Positions 8,996-17,258 of a stretch of DNA of 37,520 nucleotides are shown piece by piece. The notes beneath the pieces are model-generated. The model was not told where the DNA came from, ran no database searches, and was given only the letters and a program-made list of their open reading frames with translations. The position numbers were made by a program, and so were the translations under genes. The stretch is from positions 1 to 37,520 of the forward strand of contig JACPYR010000084.1 in assembly GCA_016195965.1 (NCBI GenBank), in the 5' to 3' direction. Numbering within the stretch: the first letter of the stretch is position 1; each line of letters opens with the position of its first letter. Source of the stretch: Nitrosomonadales bacterium. Lineage in GTDB: Bacteria > Pseudomonadota > Gammaproteobacteria > Burkholderiales > Gallionellaceae.

Positions 8996-9053
8996 CGCAT
9001 AACCAGCTAGGTCGAATGAAAAATCTGCGTGAATCTGCGAAATCTGCGGACTC
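8996..9053. repeat. CATAACCAGC repeat family, short copy
   Basis: Begins CCGCATAACCAGC and continues directly to TAGGTCGAATG and three AATCTGCG-type units. Compared with the copies near 10000 and 20000 it lacks the central hairpin, so it looks like a deletion derivative. It lies upstream of the hydroxyacid dehydrogenase and creates the spurious N-terminal extension of that frame. Confidence 0.75.
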
Positions 9054-9069
9054 ATTTCTGCTGTTGATT

Positions 9070-9957
9070 TTACTCACCGCCCATCCCGGACATGCGTTCG
9101 ATCACCTTGACCATGGCCGCCGAATCCAGGTCGGTGCAACCTGTGCCCATCAGCGCATTCAGGTGCTGCGTGACCAACGCCGCTGCGGGCAGAGCAACGC
9201 CCAACTGGTGCGCGGTCTCCATCACGATGCGCATGTCCTTCTGGTGCAGGCCGACCTTGAAGCCGGGTTTGAAATCGTTGTCCAGCATGCGCTTGCCGTG
9301 CACTTCCATGATCTTGCTGCCGGCGAAGCCGCCCATCAGCGCTTCGCGCACCTTGGCGGGATCGGCGCCGTTCTTGCGCGCGAAGGTCAGCGCCTCGGCC
9401 ACCGCCTCTATCGTCACCGCGACGACGATCTGGTTGCACGATTTGGCCACCTGGCCCGCGCCGCTGCTGCCAATATGCACGATGTTCTTACCCAGGCATT
9501 CGAACAGCGGCTTGACGCGCTCGAACACCTCGGGATTCCCCCCCACCATGATGGACAGCGTATCGTTGATCGCGCCGGTTTCGCCGCCCGATACCGGCGC
9601 GTCCAGCATGTCTATGCCGTGCTGCGTCAGGCGCTCGGCAAATGCCTTGGTCGCGGTCGGCGAGATCGTGCTCATATCGACAACGACAGAGCCGCGCCGC
9701 GCCGTCTTGACTATGCCTTGCTCGCCGAAGATCACGGTCTCCACATCCGGCGTGTCGGACACAATGGTGAAGATTACATCGGCATAACGGCCAACCTCGG
9801 CTGGCGTTGTGCAGGCGACAGCACCTGCCGCGACCAGCGGCTGCAATGCCTCCGGCCGACGCGCATAGGCCCACAGCCTATGTCCACCCTTGATCAGGTT
9901 CAGCGCCATCGGGCGACCCATGATGCCGGGGCCGATGAATCCGATGTTGATTGCCAT
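9070..9957 (-). CDS. 2-hydroxy-3-oxopropionate (tartronate semialdehyde) reductase-like beta-hydroxyacid dehydrogenase
   Basis: Member of the 3-hydroxyisobutyrate/tartronate semialdehyde reductase family, 295 residues, cytoplasmic. The Rossmann motif GFIGPGIMGRPMALNL is at the N-terminus, the substrate loop DAPVSGG is near residue 120, and the catalytic lysine region GQVAKSCNQIVV is near 170. It would reduce tartronate semialdehyde to glycerate. 3-Hydroxypropionate or 3-hydroxyisobutyrate is the alternative substrate, considering the methylmalonate-semialdehyde-type dehydrogenase upstream. The Met at 9957 is preferred over 9963 because AGGAG is seven bases before it and only one base before the earlier ATG. 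Confidence 0.9.
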   Translation of the reverse strand: MAINIGFIGPGIMGRPMALNLIKGGHRLWAYARRPEALQPLVAAGAVACTTPAEVGRYADVIFTIVSDTPDVETVIFGEQGIVKTARRGSVVVDMSTISPTATKAFAERLTQHGIDMLDAPVSGGETGAINDTLSIMVGGNPEVFERVKPLFECLGKNIVHIGSSGAGQVAKSCNQIVVAVTIEAVAEALTFARKNGADPAKVREALMGGFAGSKIMEVHGKRMLDNDFKPGFKVGLHQKDMRIVMETAHQLGVALPAAALVTQHLNALMGTGCTDLDSAAMVKVIERMSGMGGE

Positions 9958-9994
9958 ATTCATTCTCCTGTTATCACATTCAAAAAACTTTTAT

Positions 9995-10162
9995 CCGCAT
10001 AACCAGCGACTTGGTTGGCACTCTTTGCCAGCCTAGTCGAATGGCTAGGGGTCACATCAGATTACGCAGATTTCCACATGGCTATCGAAGTGCTCTTACC
10101 GCTGCAAATACAGTTTTCTTGCTGCGGTTTAATCTGTGCAAATCTGCGTAATCTGCGGACAA
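9995..10162. repeat. CATAACCAGC repeat family, full copy with CAGATTACGCAGATT arms
   Basis: Starts CCGCATAACCAGC, then a 12-bp imperfect hairpin (GACTTGGTTGGC against GCCAGCCTAGTC), GAATGGCTAG, then ATCAGATTACGCAGATT and, after about 60 unrelated bases, the inverse arm AATCTGCGTAATCTGCGGA. It fills the gap between the mmsA-like gene and the reductase gene. A second full copy lies at 19990-20154. Confidence 0.85.
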
Positions 10163-10178
10163 CTGTTTTTAATGCCTC

Positions 10179-11681
10179 TTAACCCAGCGTCGGCATCGTC
10201 AGCGTGGAGGCGCTGCGCTCGGCGACTTCCGGCCAGCGCGTGGTAATCGCCTTGGTGCGCGTGTAGAAATATACGCCTTCCATGCCGTGCATGTGCAAGT
10301 CGCCGAACAGCGATGATTTCCAGCCGCCGAAGGAGAAGAACGCCATCGGCACCGGGATAGGCACATTGATGCCGACCATGCCGACTTCGATCTCGTTCTG
10401 GAAGCGCCGCGCCGCCGCGCCCGAAGCGGTGAAGATCGCGGTGCCGTTGGCGTATTGATTGCTATTGACCATATTGATCGCCTCGTCGAATGTCGCGACG
10501 CGCAGCACGATCAGCACCGGGCCGAATATCTCTTCCTGGTATATCGTCATGGCGGTTGTGACATTGTCGAACAGCGTAGGCCCGACGAAGAATCCCTTCT
10601 CGTGACCTGCCACCTTAATGCCGCGCCCGTCGATCAACAGTTTCGCACCCTGTGTCACGCCGCTGTCTATATAGCCGACGATCTTGTCGCGATGCTGAGC
10701 CGAAATCACCGGCCCCATGTCCACGCCTTTTTTATCACCTGGTCCGACCACCAATTTCTCGGCTCTGGCTTTCAGTTTAGCCACCAGCGCGTCGGCGACA
10801 TCGCCCACCGCAACCACGGTTGAGATCGCCATGCAGCGCTCGCCAGCCGAGCCATAGGCAGCGCCCATGATCGCATCGGCGGTGAAATCCAGTTCTGCAT
10901 CGGGCAGCACCACCGCGTGATTTTTCGCACCGCCCAGCGCCTGCACGCGCTTGCCGTGATGCGCGGCGGTCTCGTAGATGTTTTTCGCGATCGGCGTCGA
11001 ACCGACGAAGGAAATGGAACGCACATCCGGATGTGTGAGCAAGGTATCGACCGCTTCCTTGTCACCGGGCACGACGTTGAACACGCCGTCCGGCAGCCCT
11101 GCCTCTTTCAGCAACTCGGCCATGCGCAGGCTGCACGAAGGCACTTTCTCGGAAGGTTTCAATATGAAGGTATTGCCGCAAGCGATCGCGATCGGGAACA
11201 TCCACATCGGCACCATCGCCGGGAAGTTGAACGGCGTGATGCCCGCGCACACGCCTATAGGCTGCAGCATCGAATGGCAATCGACACCGCGCCCGACGTT
11301 CTCTGCATGCTCGCCCTTGAGCAGATGCGGTGCACCGACCGCGAACTCCACCACCTCGATGCCGCGCTGCACCGAGCCCGCCGCGTCCTCCAGCGTCTTG
11401 CCGTGCTCTTCGCTGGCCAGTTGCGCCAATTCGGCGCGATGCGTCTCCAGCAGCTCGCGAAACTTGTTGAGGATGCGGCTGCGGCGCAGCGGCGTGGTGT
11501 CGCGCCAGCCGGGGAAGGCCATTTTGGCTGAAGAAATCGCGGCTTCCACATCGGCGCGGCTAGCCAACGGCACCTGGCGTATCGCTTCCCCGGTTGCCGG
11601 GTTAGTCACATCGGCCAAACGTGTGCTGCGACTGTTGGTGCGCTGGCCGTTGATCCAAAGTTGTAATACTGGCTTTGACAT
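10179..11681 (-). CDS. mmsA: CoA-acylating (methyl)malonate-semialdehyde dehydrogenase
   Basis: Aldehyde dehydrogenase superfamily enzyme of 500 residues that converts methylmalonate or malonate semialdehyde, CoA and NAD to propionyl- or acetyl-CoA with loss of CO2. The oxyanion Asn is in FNFPAMV (about 152) and the catalytic Cys is C283 in GSAGERCMAIS. The segment LGGAKNH lacks the usual general-base Glu, a hallmark of the CoA-dependent MmsA type. AGGAG lies seven bases before the ATG at 11681. No other valine- or inositol-degradation genes are in the window, so malonate semialdehyde from a C3 hydroxy acid is a plausible substrate, giving acetyl-CoA for the nearby malate synthase. Confidence 0.92.
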   Translation of the reverse strand: MSKPVLQLWINGQRTNSRSTRLADVTNPATGEAIRQVPLASRADVEAAISSAKMAFPGWRDTTPLRRSRILNKFRELLETHRAELAQLASEEHGKTLEDAAGSVQRGIEVVEFAVGAPHLLKGEHAENVGRGVDCHSMLQPIGVCAGITPFNFPAMVPMWMFPIAIACGNTFILKPSEKVPSCSLRMAELLKEAGLPDGVFNVVPGDKEAVDTLLTHPDVRSISFVGSTPIAKNIYETAAHHGKRVQALGGAKNHAVVLPDAELDFTADAIMGAAYGSAGERCMAISTVVAVGDVADALVAKLKARAEKLVVGPGDKKGVDMGPVISAQHRDKIVGYIDSGVTQGAKLLIDGRGIKVAGHEKGFFVGPTLFDNVTTAMTIYQEEIFGPVLIVLRVATFDEAINMVNSNQYANGTAIFTASGAAARRFQNEIEVGMVGINVPIPVPMAFFSFGGWKSSLFGDLHMHGMEGVYFYTRTKAITTRWPEVAERSASTLTMPTLG

Positions 11682-11747
11682 GTTGTTCTCCTTACGTCTC
11701 GAATGAGTTTATTGCTATTGAGGTTTGCGCAAATAGTGGCAGTATGT

Positions 11748-11798
11748 TCCCTCACCCTCTGTTCCTCCCCCTCCGGGAGAAGGGTGGGAATGAGGGAG
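11748..11798. repeat. CCCTCACCCT...GGGTGGGAATGAGGGA intergenic hairpin repeat
   Basis: An imperfect inverted repeat with arms CCCTCACCCT and AGGGTGGGAATGAGGG around an inner CTCCC/GGGAG. It sits in the 164-base gap between the MFS gene and mmsA, both on the minus strand. The pattern matches widespread proteobacterial intergenic hairpins. It may act as a transcription terminator or attenuator for the MFS transcript, but no T-tract follows. Confidence 0.55.
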
Positions 11799-11845
11799 AT
11801 CACGATGAACTTCCGATGTCATTATTTAGGTAATGCTCAATATAT

Positions 11846-13156
11846 TTATTTCTGTGTTGCAATAGTGATGTAACGACAGTTGGTCTCGCGGATGAACATC
11901 GCGCCTATCAATCCAACGATAGCGAAGCCCAGCATGATGCCCAGGCCAAGCTGGTAATTCTGTTCCGAATAGACCCGCGCGCCCGCCAGCGTTTTTCCAT
12001 CCCAGCCCTGGTCCATCGCCCAGCCCACCAACGGTTGCAATATCGCCGTGCCGAGGAATGCGCCGGTATTGATCACGCTGGTGGACATGCCGGACAGCGC
12101 GGGCGGATTCACTTCCTTGACGCTGGACCAGGTCAGCGTGAATCCTGCCGCGCCCAGCCCCATCAGCACGAACAGCGGGTAGCTGAGCGCGGCGGACATG
12201 TGCCAGTTGAACACCATGGGCAGCCAGCTCGACACATACACGGCGAGCGCGACTACGATCACAGGCACGCGTTTGCCCAGCCGGTCGGACAGCGTGCCTA
12301 TCAGCAGCGAACCGACGGCGAACGACAGCAGCAACAGCAGCGTGTGGTTGGCTGCATCGTTACGCGTCATGCCGTACACGTCGCGCAAATAGGGCACGCC
12401 CCACAGCCCGGCAAACGAGAACAGGCTACCGCCTATGCCGAGGTTGGGCCAGAAACCCGGCCAGGAAGCGCGGTTCCTCATCACCTTGAGCAGGCCGTCG
12501 AACCAGTGTCCCTGGTGCGGCGGATGGGCTGCATGGCCTTCCAGTTCGCGCATCGAAGGCAGCCCCGCTTCACCGGGATGACTGCGCACCAGCAGCCAGA
12601 CCAGCACCGCCAGCACGATGGAAAATATCCCGACCGCATCGAACACATTGCGCCATGAAGTCCACGACACCGCCCACACCAGCGGTGTGGCGGCCAGCAC
12701 CGAGCCCACATTGCCCAGCATCAGCGACATGCCGCCTATGGTGCCGTAATGCCGGTCGTGGAACCATACCGAGTTCAGCTTCATCAGCGAGATGAACATC
12801 GACGACACGCCCAGCCCTATCAGTATCCGTCCGACAGTTGCGCCCGTCAACGTATCGGCCATGCCGAACAGCAGCGAGCCCACACCCGCAAGTGCCGCGC
12901 CGATCGCGACGATTTTGCGTATGCCCAGCGTATCGGCCATCACGCCCACCGGGATCTGCATCACCGTGTAGGTATAGAAATACGCCGCAGCCAAAGCCCC
13001 CAGTGCCGCGCCGCTTGCCTGAAATGACTGCTGCAAGTCTGTAGCGATTGCGGCCGGCGCCATGCGGTGAAAATAAGCCAGCATGTAGCACAACACCACC
13101 AGCGAGTAGCTGGTCCAGCGGAGGCGACGCATGTGGCGATGGATGTGAGTAGTCAT
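11846..13156 (-). CDS. Major facilitator superfamily transporter
   Basis: Inner-membrane secondary transporter of 436 residues with about twelve hydrophobic segments. MFS motif A is seen twice, GVMADTLGIRKIV after helix 2 and GTLSDRLGKRVPV after helix 8, as expected for two six-helix halves. A soluble His-rich loop (GHAAHPPHQGHW) lies near the centre. Substrate is not evident; position between mmsA and the Liv-type importer suggests an organic acid. The start at 13156 has no strong ribosome binding site. Confidence 0.88.
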   Translation of the reverse strand: MTTHIHRHMRRLRWTSYSLVVLCYMLAYFHRMAPAAIATDLQQSFQASGAALGALAAAYFYTYTVMQIPVGVMADTLGIRKIVAIGAALAGVGSLLFGMADTLTGATVGRILIGLGVSSMFISLMKLNSVWFHDRHYGTIGGMSLMLGNVGSVLAATPLVWAVSWTSWRNVFDAVGIFSIVLAVLVWLLVRSHPGEAGLPSMRELEGHAAHPPHQGHWFDGLLKVMRNRASWPGFWPNLGIGGSLFSFAGLWGVPYLRDVYGMTRNDAANHTLLLLLSFAVGSLLIGTLSDRLGKRVPVIVVALAVYVSSWLPMVFNWHMSAALSYPLFVLMGLGAAGFTLTWSSVKEVNPPALSGMSTSVINTGAFLGTAILQPLVGWAMDQGWDGKTLAGARVYSEQNYQLGLGIMLGFAIVGLIGAMFIRETNCRYITIATQK

Positions 13157-13306
13157 GGCAAATTCATTTTTCGGGCGAATCGCGGTGTCGCGTGCTCGCT
13201 CATTCCTGGTCTATCAACCTGATATGCCTGCGTCATTCGCTGCGCGGCTCCTGGCGCTTCATCCCGAAATTCTGAATTTTCAGGGGGTACTTTAGTTTGC
13301 AGGGTG

Positions 13307-13441
13307 CCTCTATAAAGCCAAAATCCTAAGCGAGACAAGGCGCGAAGAAAATTTAAGCGCGCAGCATATTTAATATATGTAAGCGATTAAATTTTCTGAG
13401 CAACGCCGTATCGCGACGGAGTTTGGGTTTAGAGAGGCACA
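13307..13441. repeat. Long imperfect palindrome downstream of livF
   Basis: About 135 bases with near-perfect outer arms GTGCCTCTATAAA and TTTAGAGAGGCAC, a perfect inner stem GAAAATTTAA (13347-13356) with TTAAATTTTC (13387-13396), and a core CATAT-TTAAT-ATATG. It begins immediately after the livF stop, so it could end or stabilise the liv transcript. A hairpin with the same core but a different stem lies just upstream of livF. Confidence 0.85.
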
Positions 13442-13442
13442 C

Positions 13443-14165
13443 TTAATGCGCAGCGCCGAGATAGGCTGCCCGCACCGCCGAATCGTTCTTCAACTGTTCC
13501 GCAGGGCCATGCGCCGAGATGCTACCGTTCTCCAGCACGTAGCCGTAGTCGGCGACATTCAGTGCCGCAGCGGCGAATTGTTCGACCAGCAGCATCGTAA
13601 TGCCGCGTCCTTTCAGTTCGCTGATGATGCGAAATACCTCCTGCACCAGCAACGGAGCCAAACCCATCGAAGGCTCGTCCAGTAGCAACACATCCGGGTT
13701 GAGCATCAGCGCGCGTCCCATCGCCAGCATCTGCTGTTCGCCGCCGGACAGTGTGCCGGCCAGTTGAGTTTCGCGTTCCTTGAGGCGCGGGAACAGCTCG
13801 AATACGCGCGCCAGGTCGCCCTGCACATCGCCGCGCTCGCGCCCGAAGGTCAGGCGCGGAAACGCGCCCAGCAACAGGTTGTCGGTTACCGACAGCGTGG
13901 CGAACACGCGCCGCCCTTCCGGCGAATGCGCCAGGCCGGCCCGGGTAATCCTGTTCGACGTCATACCGGTGATGTTTTTGCCGTTAAGGCTGATGCTCCC
14001 GCTGGCCGGTTTAATCATCCCGGAAACCGCGCGCATCGTGGTGGTCTTGCCTGCACCGTTGGAACCGATCAGCGTGACGACTTTGCCTTGCGGCACCTCC
14101 ACCGAAATGCCGTGCAGCACTTCCACTTTCCCATATCCGGCATGCAAATTTTGAATTTGTAACAT
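13443..14165 (-). CDS. livF: Branched-chain-type ABC transporter ATPase LivF
   Basis: Cytoplasmic ATPase subunit of a HAAT-family (branched-chain amino acid type) importer, 240 residues. Walker A GSNGAGKTTTM lies near residue 35, the ABC signature LSGGEQQMLAMGRAL near 137 and Walker B DVLLLDEPSMGL after it. AGGAG lies nine bases before the ATG. It is the last gene of livK-livH-livMG-livF and is separated from livMG by about 210 bases of hairpin repeats, unlike the one-base spacing between livH and livMG. Substrate is not set by this subunit. Confidence 0.94.
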   Translation of the reverse strand: MLQIQNLHAGYGKVEVLHGISVEVPQGKVVTLIGSNGAGKTTTMRAVSGMIKPASGSISLNGKNITGMTSNRITRAGLAHSPEGRRVFATLSVTDNLLLGAFPRLTFGRERGDVQGDLARVFELFPRLKERETQLAGTLSGGEQQMLAMGRALMLNPDVLLLDEPSMGLAPLLVQEVFRIISELKGRGITMLLVEQFAAAALNVADYGYVLENGSISAHGPAEQLKNDSAVRAAYLGAAH

Positions 14166-14224
14166 TATTAAAATCTCCTCATGGGTATCTCTAAAAATTC
14201 AGAGTTCGCCAAAATGCAAGGCGT

Positions 14225-14279
14225 GGGAATAATTTCGCAGCGCTGCATATGGCTTATATGTAAGCAAGAAATTATTCCC
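14225..14279. repeat. Hairpin with CATAT-N5-ATATG core upstream of livF
   Basis: A perfect 12-bp stem GGGAATAATTTC (14225-14236) and GAAATTATTCCC (14268-14279) encloses the core CATAT-GGCTT-ATATG followed by TAAGC. Core and spacing match the palindrome at 13307-13441, while the stem sequence is quite different yet still fully complementary. Confidence 0.88.
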
Positions 14280-14287
14280 GCAACACA

Positions 14288-14370
14288 GCATAACCAGCCA
14301 CTTGGTTGCCGTCTTTTGGCAACTTAGTGGGATGGCTAGTTGCTCCATCAGTTGGGATGAAATCTGGATT
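14288..14370. repeat. CATAACCAGC repeat family, third copy
   Basis: GCATAACCAGC, then hairpin CACTTGGTTGCC/GGCAACTTAGTG, GATGGCTAGTTGC and ATCAG, diverging afterwards. Paired bases differ from the copies at 9995 and 19990 but remain complementary at most positions (C-G for G-C at the outer pair, TTGCC/GGCAA for CTGGC/GTCAG). It abuts the CATAT-core hairpin in the gap between livMG and livF. Confidence 0.8.
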
Positions 14371-14379
14371 TTTAGCTCC

Positions 14380-16323
14380 TCAGGCTGCTTTGGTGCTGCC
14401 GCCAAGATAAGCATCGATCACTTTCTCGTCCGATTGAACCTGCGTCGGATTGCCTTCGGCAATTTTTTGGCCGAAGTCCAGCACCGTCACCGTGTCGCAG
14501 ATGCTCATCACCACGTCCATATGATGTTCGATCAGGATCACGGTAATGCCGTGTCCGCGTATCTTGTTGATCATCGCTATCAGCTCTTTAATGTCCGGCG
14601 CGGTCAAGCCGGCGGCGGGCTCATCGAGCAACAGCAGGCTGGGATTCAGCGCCAGCGCGCGGGCTATCTCCAGCAGGCGCTGCTTGCCGTAAGGCAGGTT
14701 GCGCGCTTCTTCATTGGCCAGGTCAGCAAGGCCGACAAACTGCAACAGACTGGCGGCGCGCAAATTTGCCGCGTGCTTCTCTTTGTGGCAACGCGGGGTA
14801 TGGAATATCACGTCGAACAGGCTGTGGCGGAAGGTGTGATGCAGGCCGACCAGCACGTTTTCGATCGCGGTCATCTCGCCGAACAATTGCACGTTCTGAA
14901 AGGTACGCGCGATGCCCTCGCCGGCGATCGATGAGGGTGTAGCGCCGGTGATGAGTTTGTTGTTGAACTCGATTTCTCCGCCAGTCGGCTTGTAGATACC
15001 GGTCAGCACGTTCATCATCGTGCTCTTGCCCGAACCGTTCGGGCCGATCAGGCCATGCACCGAACCCTTCGCGATATGCAGATTGACTTCGTTCAGCGCC
15101 TTCAGCCCGCCGAACTGCATCACGATGTTGCGCGCTTCGAGCAGATGTCCCCTGGCGGTGACCGGATGGTCGGGCACCGACCAGATATGATGCTTGTCGC
15201 CATGCTCGAAGATCACCTCGTGGCGATGTATCCACTGCGGCCTAACCTTCTGCACGATACTGCGCAGGAAGCCCATGATGCCATTCGGCAGGTAATACAC
15301 GACAAACAGGATCATCACGCCGAATATCGTCAGCCGATGCTCGGTAATGTTTCCCATCATGAAGCCCGATACGGCCAGGACTATGGTCACCAGCAGCGGC
15401 AACGTGACTTGCTTCATGCTGCGCAGCCCCACGGCGACCGCATAAGCCGAATAGGCCACGGTGACCACTGCGATGCCTGTTGAAATCTTGCGGAACAGTT
15501 CGATATCGGACAGCACATTCGGCAACATCACCACGATGATCGCGCCCAGGATAGGGCCGCTGCGCGTCTTGCGCCCGCCCATGATGACCGCCAGCAGGAA
15601 CAGGATGGTCAGTTCAAAGTTGTAGGTGTTGGGCGAGATATATTCTTCGGAATAGGTAAACAGGCTTCCCGCCAATCCTGCTATGCCCGCGCTTACGACG
15701 AAGGCGTAAACCTTATACCCATAGACGCTGACACCCATGCAGTCCGACGCGATCGGGCTGTCATGCAAGGCTTCGAATGCGCGCCCGAGATGGGATTTGA
15801 GTACGCGTTGCACGACAAACAATGTCATCACCAAAGCGACCAGAACGATGTAGTAATAGTCCGCTCCTGTGATCTGATGTCCGAAAAATATCGGTTTGCG
15901 CACCGACAGCCCCATCGGGCCATTGGTCAGGAAGGTCATCTCGTTGATCAGAATCTGAATGATGGTGCCAAAGGCCAGCGTCACCATCGCCAGATAAGGA
16001 CCGTTCACGCGCAATGCCGGCAGCGCCAGGATGGCGCCGAACAAAGCGGTGATCGCAATACTCGCCGGAATCGCCAGCAGAAAAGGCACACCCAACTGGA
16101 AGTTGAGCACCCCTGCAGCATAGGACCCGATCCCGAACAGCGCGGCATGACCCAGCGAAACCTCACCCACATAGCCCACCACAATATCCAGGCCCAGCAG
16201 CAGGATCGCATAGATGCCGATCACCACCATCAGGTGGATATAGTAGGGGTTGGGCCATAGCGTCGGCAACAATGCCGCAGCCGCTATCGCCAGAACCATT
16301 GAGATATTTTTGACTGCGTTCAT
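14380..16323 (-). CDS. livM-livG: Fused LivM permease - LivG ATPase of a branched-chain-type ABC importer
   Basis: A single 647-residue polypeptide that joins two normally separate subunits. Residues about 1-330 form the LivM permease with multiple membrane helices and the conserved VGEVSLGHAALFGIGSYAA motif. After a linker the LivG ATPase begins near 395, with Walker A LIGPNGSGKSTMMN at about 425, the LivG-type signature LPYGKQRLLEIARAL and Walker B SLLLLDEPAAGL. The frame is open upstream to 16524, but that part overlaps livH and is cysteine/arginine-rich noise; the Met at 16323 (MNAVKNISM) is the real start, one base after the livH stop. Such fusions are known among betaproteobacteria. The substrate is unknown from sequence. 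Confidence 0.93.
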   Translation of the reverse strand: MNAVKNISMVLAIAAAALLPTLWPNPYYIHLMVVIGIYAILLLGLDIVVGYVGEVSLGHAALFGIGSYAAGVLNFQLGVPFLLAIPASIAITALFGAILALPALRVNGPYLAMVTLAFGTIIQILINEMTFLTNGPMGLSVRKPIFFGHQITGADYYYIVLVALVMTLFVVQRVLKSHLGRAFEALHDSPIASDCMGVSVYGYKVYAFVVSAGIAGLAGSLFTYSEEYISPNTYNFELTILFLLAVIMGGRKTRSGPILGAIIVVMLPNVLSDIELFRKISTGIAVVTVAYSAYAVAVGLRSMKQVTLPLLVTIVLAVSGFMMGNITEHRLTIFGVMILFVVYYLPNGIMGFLRSIVQKVRPQWIHRHEVIFEHGDKHHIWSVPDHPVTARGHLLEARNIVMQFGGLKALNEVNLHIAKGSVHGLIGPNGSGKSTMMNVLTGIYKPTGGEIEFNNKLITGATPSSIAGEGIARTFQNVQLFGEMTAIENVLVGLHHTFRHSLFDVIFHTPRCHKEKHAANLRAASLLQFVGLADLANEEARNLPYGKQRLLEIARALALNPSLLLLDEPAAGLTAPDIKELIAMINKIRGHGITVILIEHHMDVVMSICDTVTVLDFGQKIAEGNPTQVQSDEKVIDAYLGGSTKAA

Positions 16324-16324
16324 G

Positions 16325-17197
16325 CTATACCTTTTTAATAACAGACTTGCCAAACAAGCCTGCCGGTTTGATCGCCAGCACCAGCAGCAGCAGCAGCAGA
16401 CCGGGCACATCCTTGTAGCCGGTGGAAATGTAATAACCGGTGGTCGTCTCCGCGATACCCAGAAGCAGCCCGCCGACGATGACACCCATGCCGCTGTTAA
16501 GCCCGCCGATAATCGCAACCGCAAATGCTTTCAGTCCCAACACCGCCCCCATCGTGGCTCCGGTCAGCGTCAACGGCGCGACCAGCACCCCGGCAAAAGC
16601 CGCGGTCATCGAGCTCAGCGCATACGAAAAAGTGATCACCATGCCGGTATTGATGCCCATCAGTCCAGCCGCATCGCGGTCATTTGAGGTTGCCACAACA
16701 GCCTTGCCGTAAATGGACCTGCGGTTGAAAATTTCCACCGCCAGCATGATCAGCAGCGCACCCACCACCACCAGTATTTCCATCGGCAACACCCGGATGC
16801 CCATGAACTGCAGTGGCGACGTTGGCAACGGCGAAGGAAAAGTAAGATCGTCATGCCCCCAGATATTCTCGGCGACATTCTTGAAAATGATGGCCAGTGA
16901 AATCGTGGTCATGATCCAGCCGAATTCGGATTTGGTTTTTAACGCGGGCAGCACGCCCACACGCTCCACCACCACACCCTGCAACGCGCCGAATACCATC
17001 ACCAGCGGAATCATCAACCAGAAGTTCATATGGCCGACCAGCGTGAGCCCTACCATCGCTCCCAGCATCAGCGCTTCACCCTGGCCAAAATTCAGCGTGC
17101 CCGATGTAGCAAAAGTCAATTGATAACCGAACGCGATCAAAGCGTAAATCATGCCGAGCGCGATTCCGCTTACGATGAGTTGAACCAGGATTTCCAT
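16325..17197 (-). CDS. livH: Branched-chain-type ABC transporter permease LivH
   Basis: Integral inner-membrane permease of 290 residues with about eight hydrophobic segments. It has the LivH hallmark FATSGTLNFGQGEALMLGA near the N-terminus and the EAA-like region GLKAFAVAIIGGLNSGMGVIVGGLLLGIAE near residue 220. GGAG precedes the ATG at 17197. The stop and the start of livMG are one base apart, which indicates translational coupling. It pairs with the LivM half of the fused protein to form the transport channel. Confidence 0.95.
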   Translation of the reverse strand: MEILVQLIVSGIALGMIYALIAFGYQLTFATSGTLNFGQGEALMLGAMVGLTLVGHMNFWLMIPLVMVFGALQGVVVERVGVLPALKTKSEFGWIMTTISLAIIFKNVAENIWGHDDLTFPSPLPTSPLQFMGIRVLPMEILVVVGALLIMLAVEIFNRRSIYGKAVVATSNDRDAAGLMGINTGMVITFSYALSSMTAAFAGVLVAPLTLTGATMGAVLGLKAFAVAIIGGLNSGMGVIVGGLLLGIAETTTGYYISTGYKDVPGLLLLLLVLAIKPAGLFGKSVIKKV

Positions 17198-17221
17198 CGA
17201 ATAACTCCGTCTGTTTGAATG

Positions 17222-17242
17222 GGGCCGGGATAAACCCGGCCC
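17222..17242 (-). terminator. GC-rich hairpin between livK and livH (attenuator-like)
   Basis: A perfect 8-bp stem GGGCCGGG/CCCGGCCC with a five-base loop, 16 bases after the livK stop and 24 before the livH start. No T-run follows. In importer operons such hairpins commonly protect the binding-protein mRNA or partly terminate transcription, giving more binding protein than membrane subunits. That role is inferred. Confidence 0.7.
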
Positions 17243-17258
17243 GCAACTACATTACCAA

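Noticed and set aside
8966-9055. A 30-residue N-terminal extension of the hydroxyacid dehydrogenase.
   Set aside because: It is the translation of the dispersed AATCTGCG repeat; the family N-terminus starts at 8965.
16324-16524. A 67-codon N-terminal extension of the LivM-LivG frame, rich in Cys, Arg and Pro.
   Set aside because: It overlaps livH in another frame, has no family features, and ATG 16323 starts a proper membrane helix one base after the livH stop.
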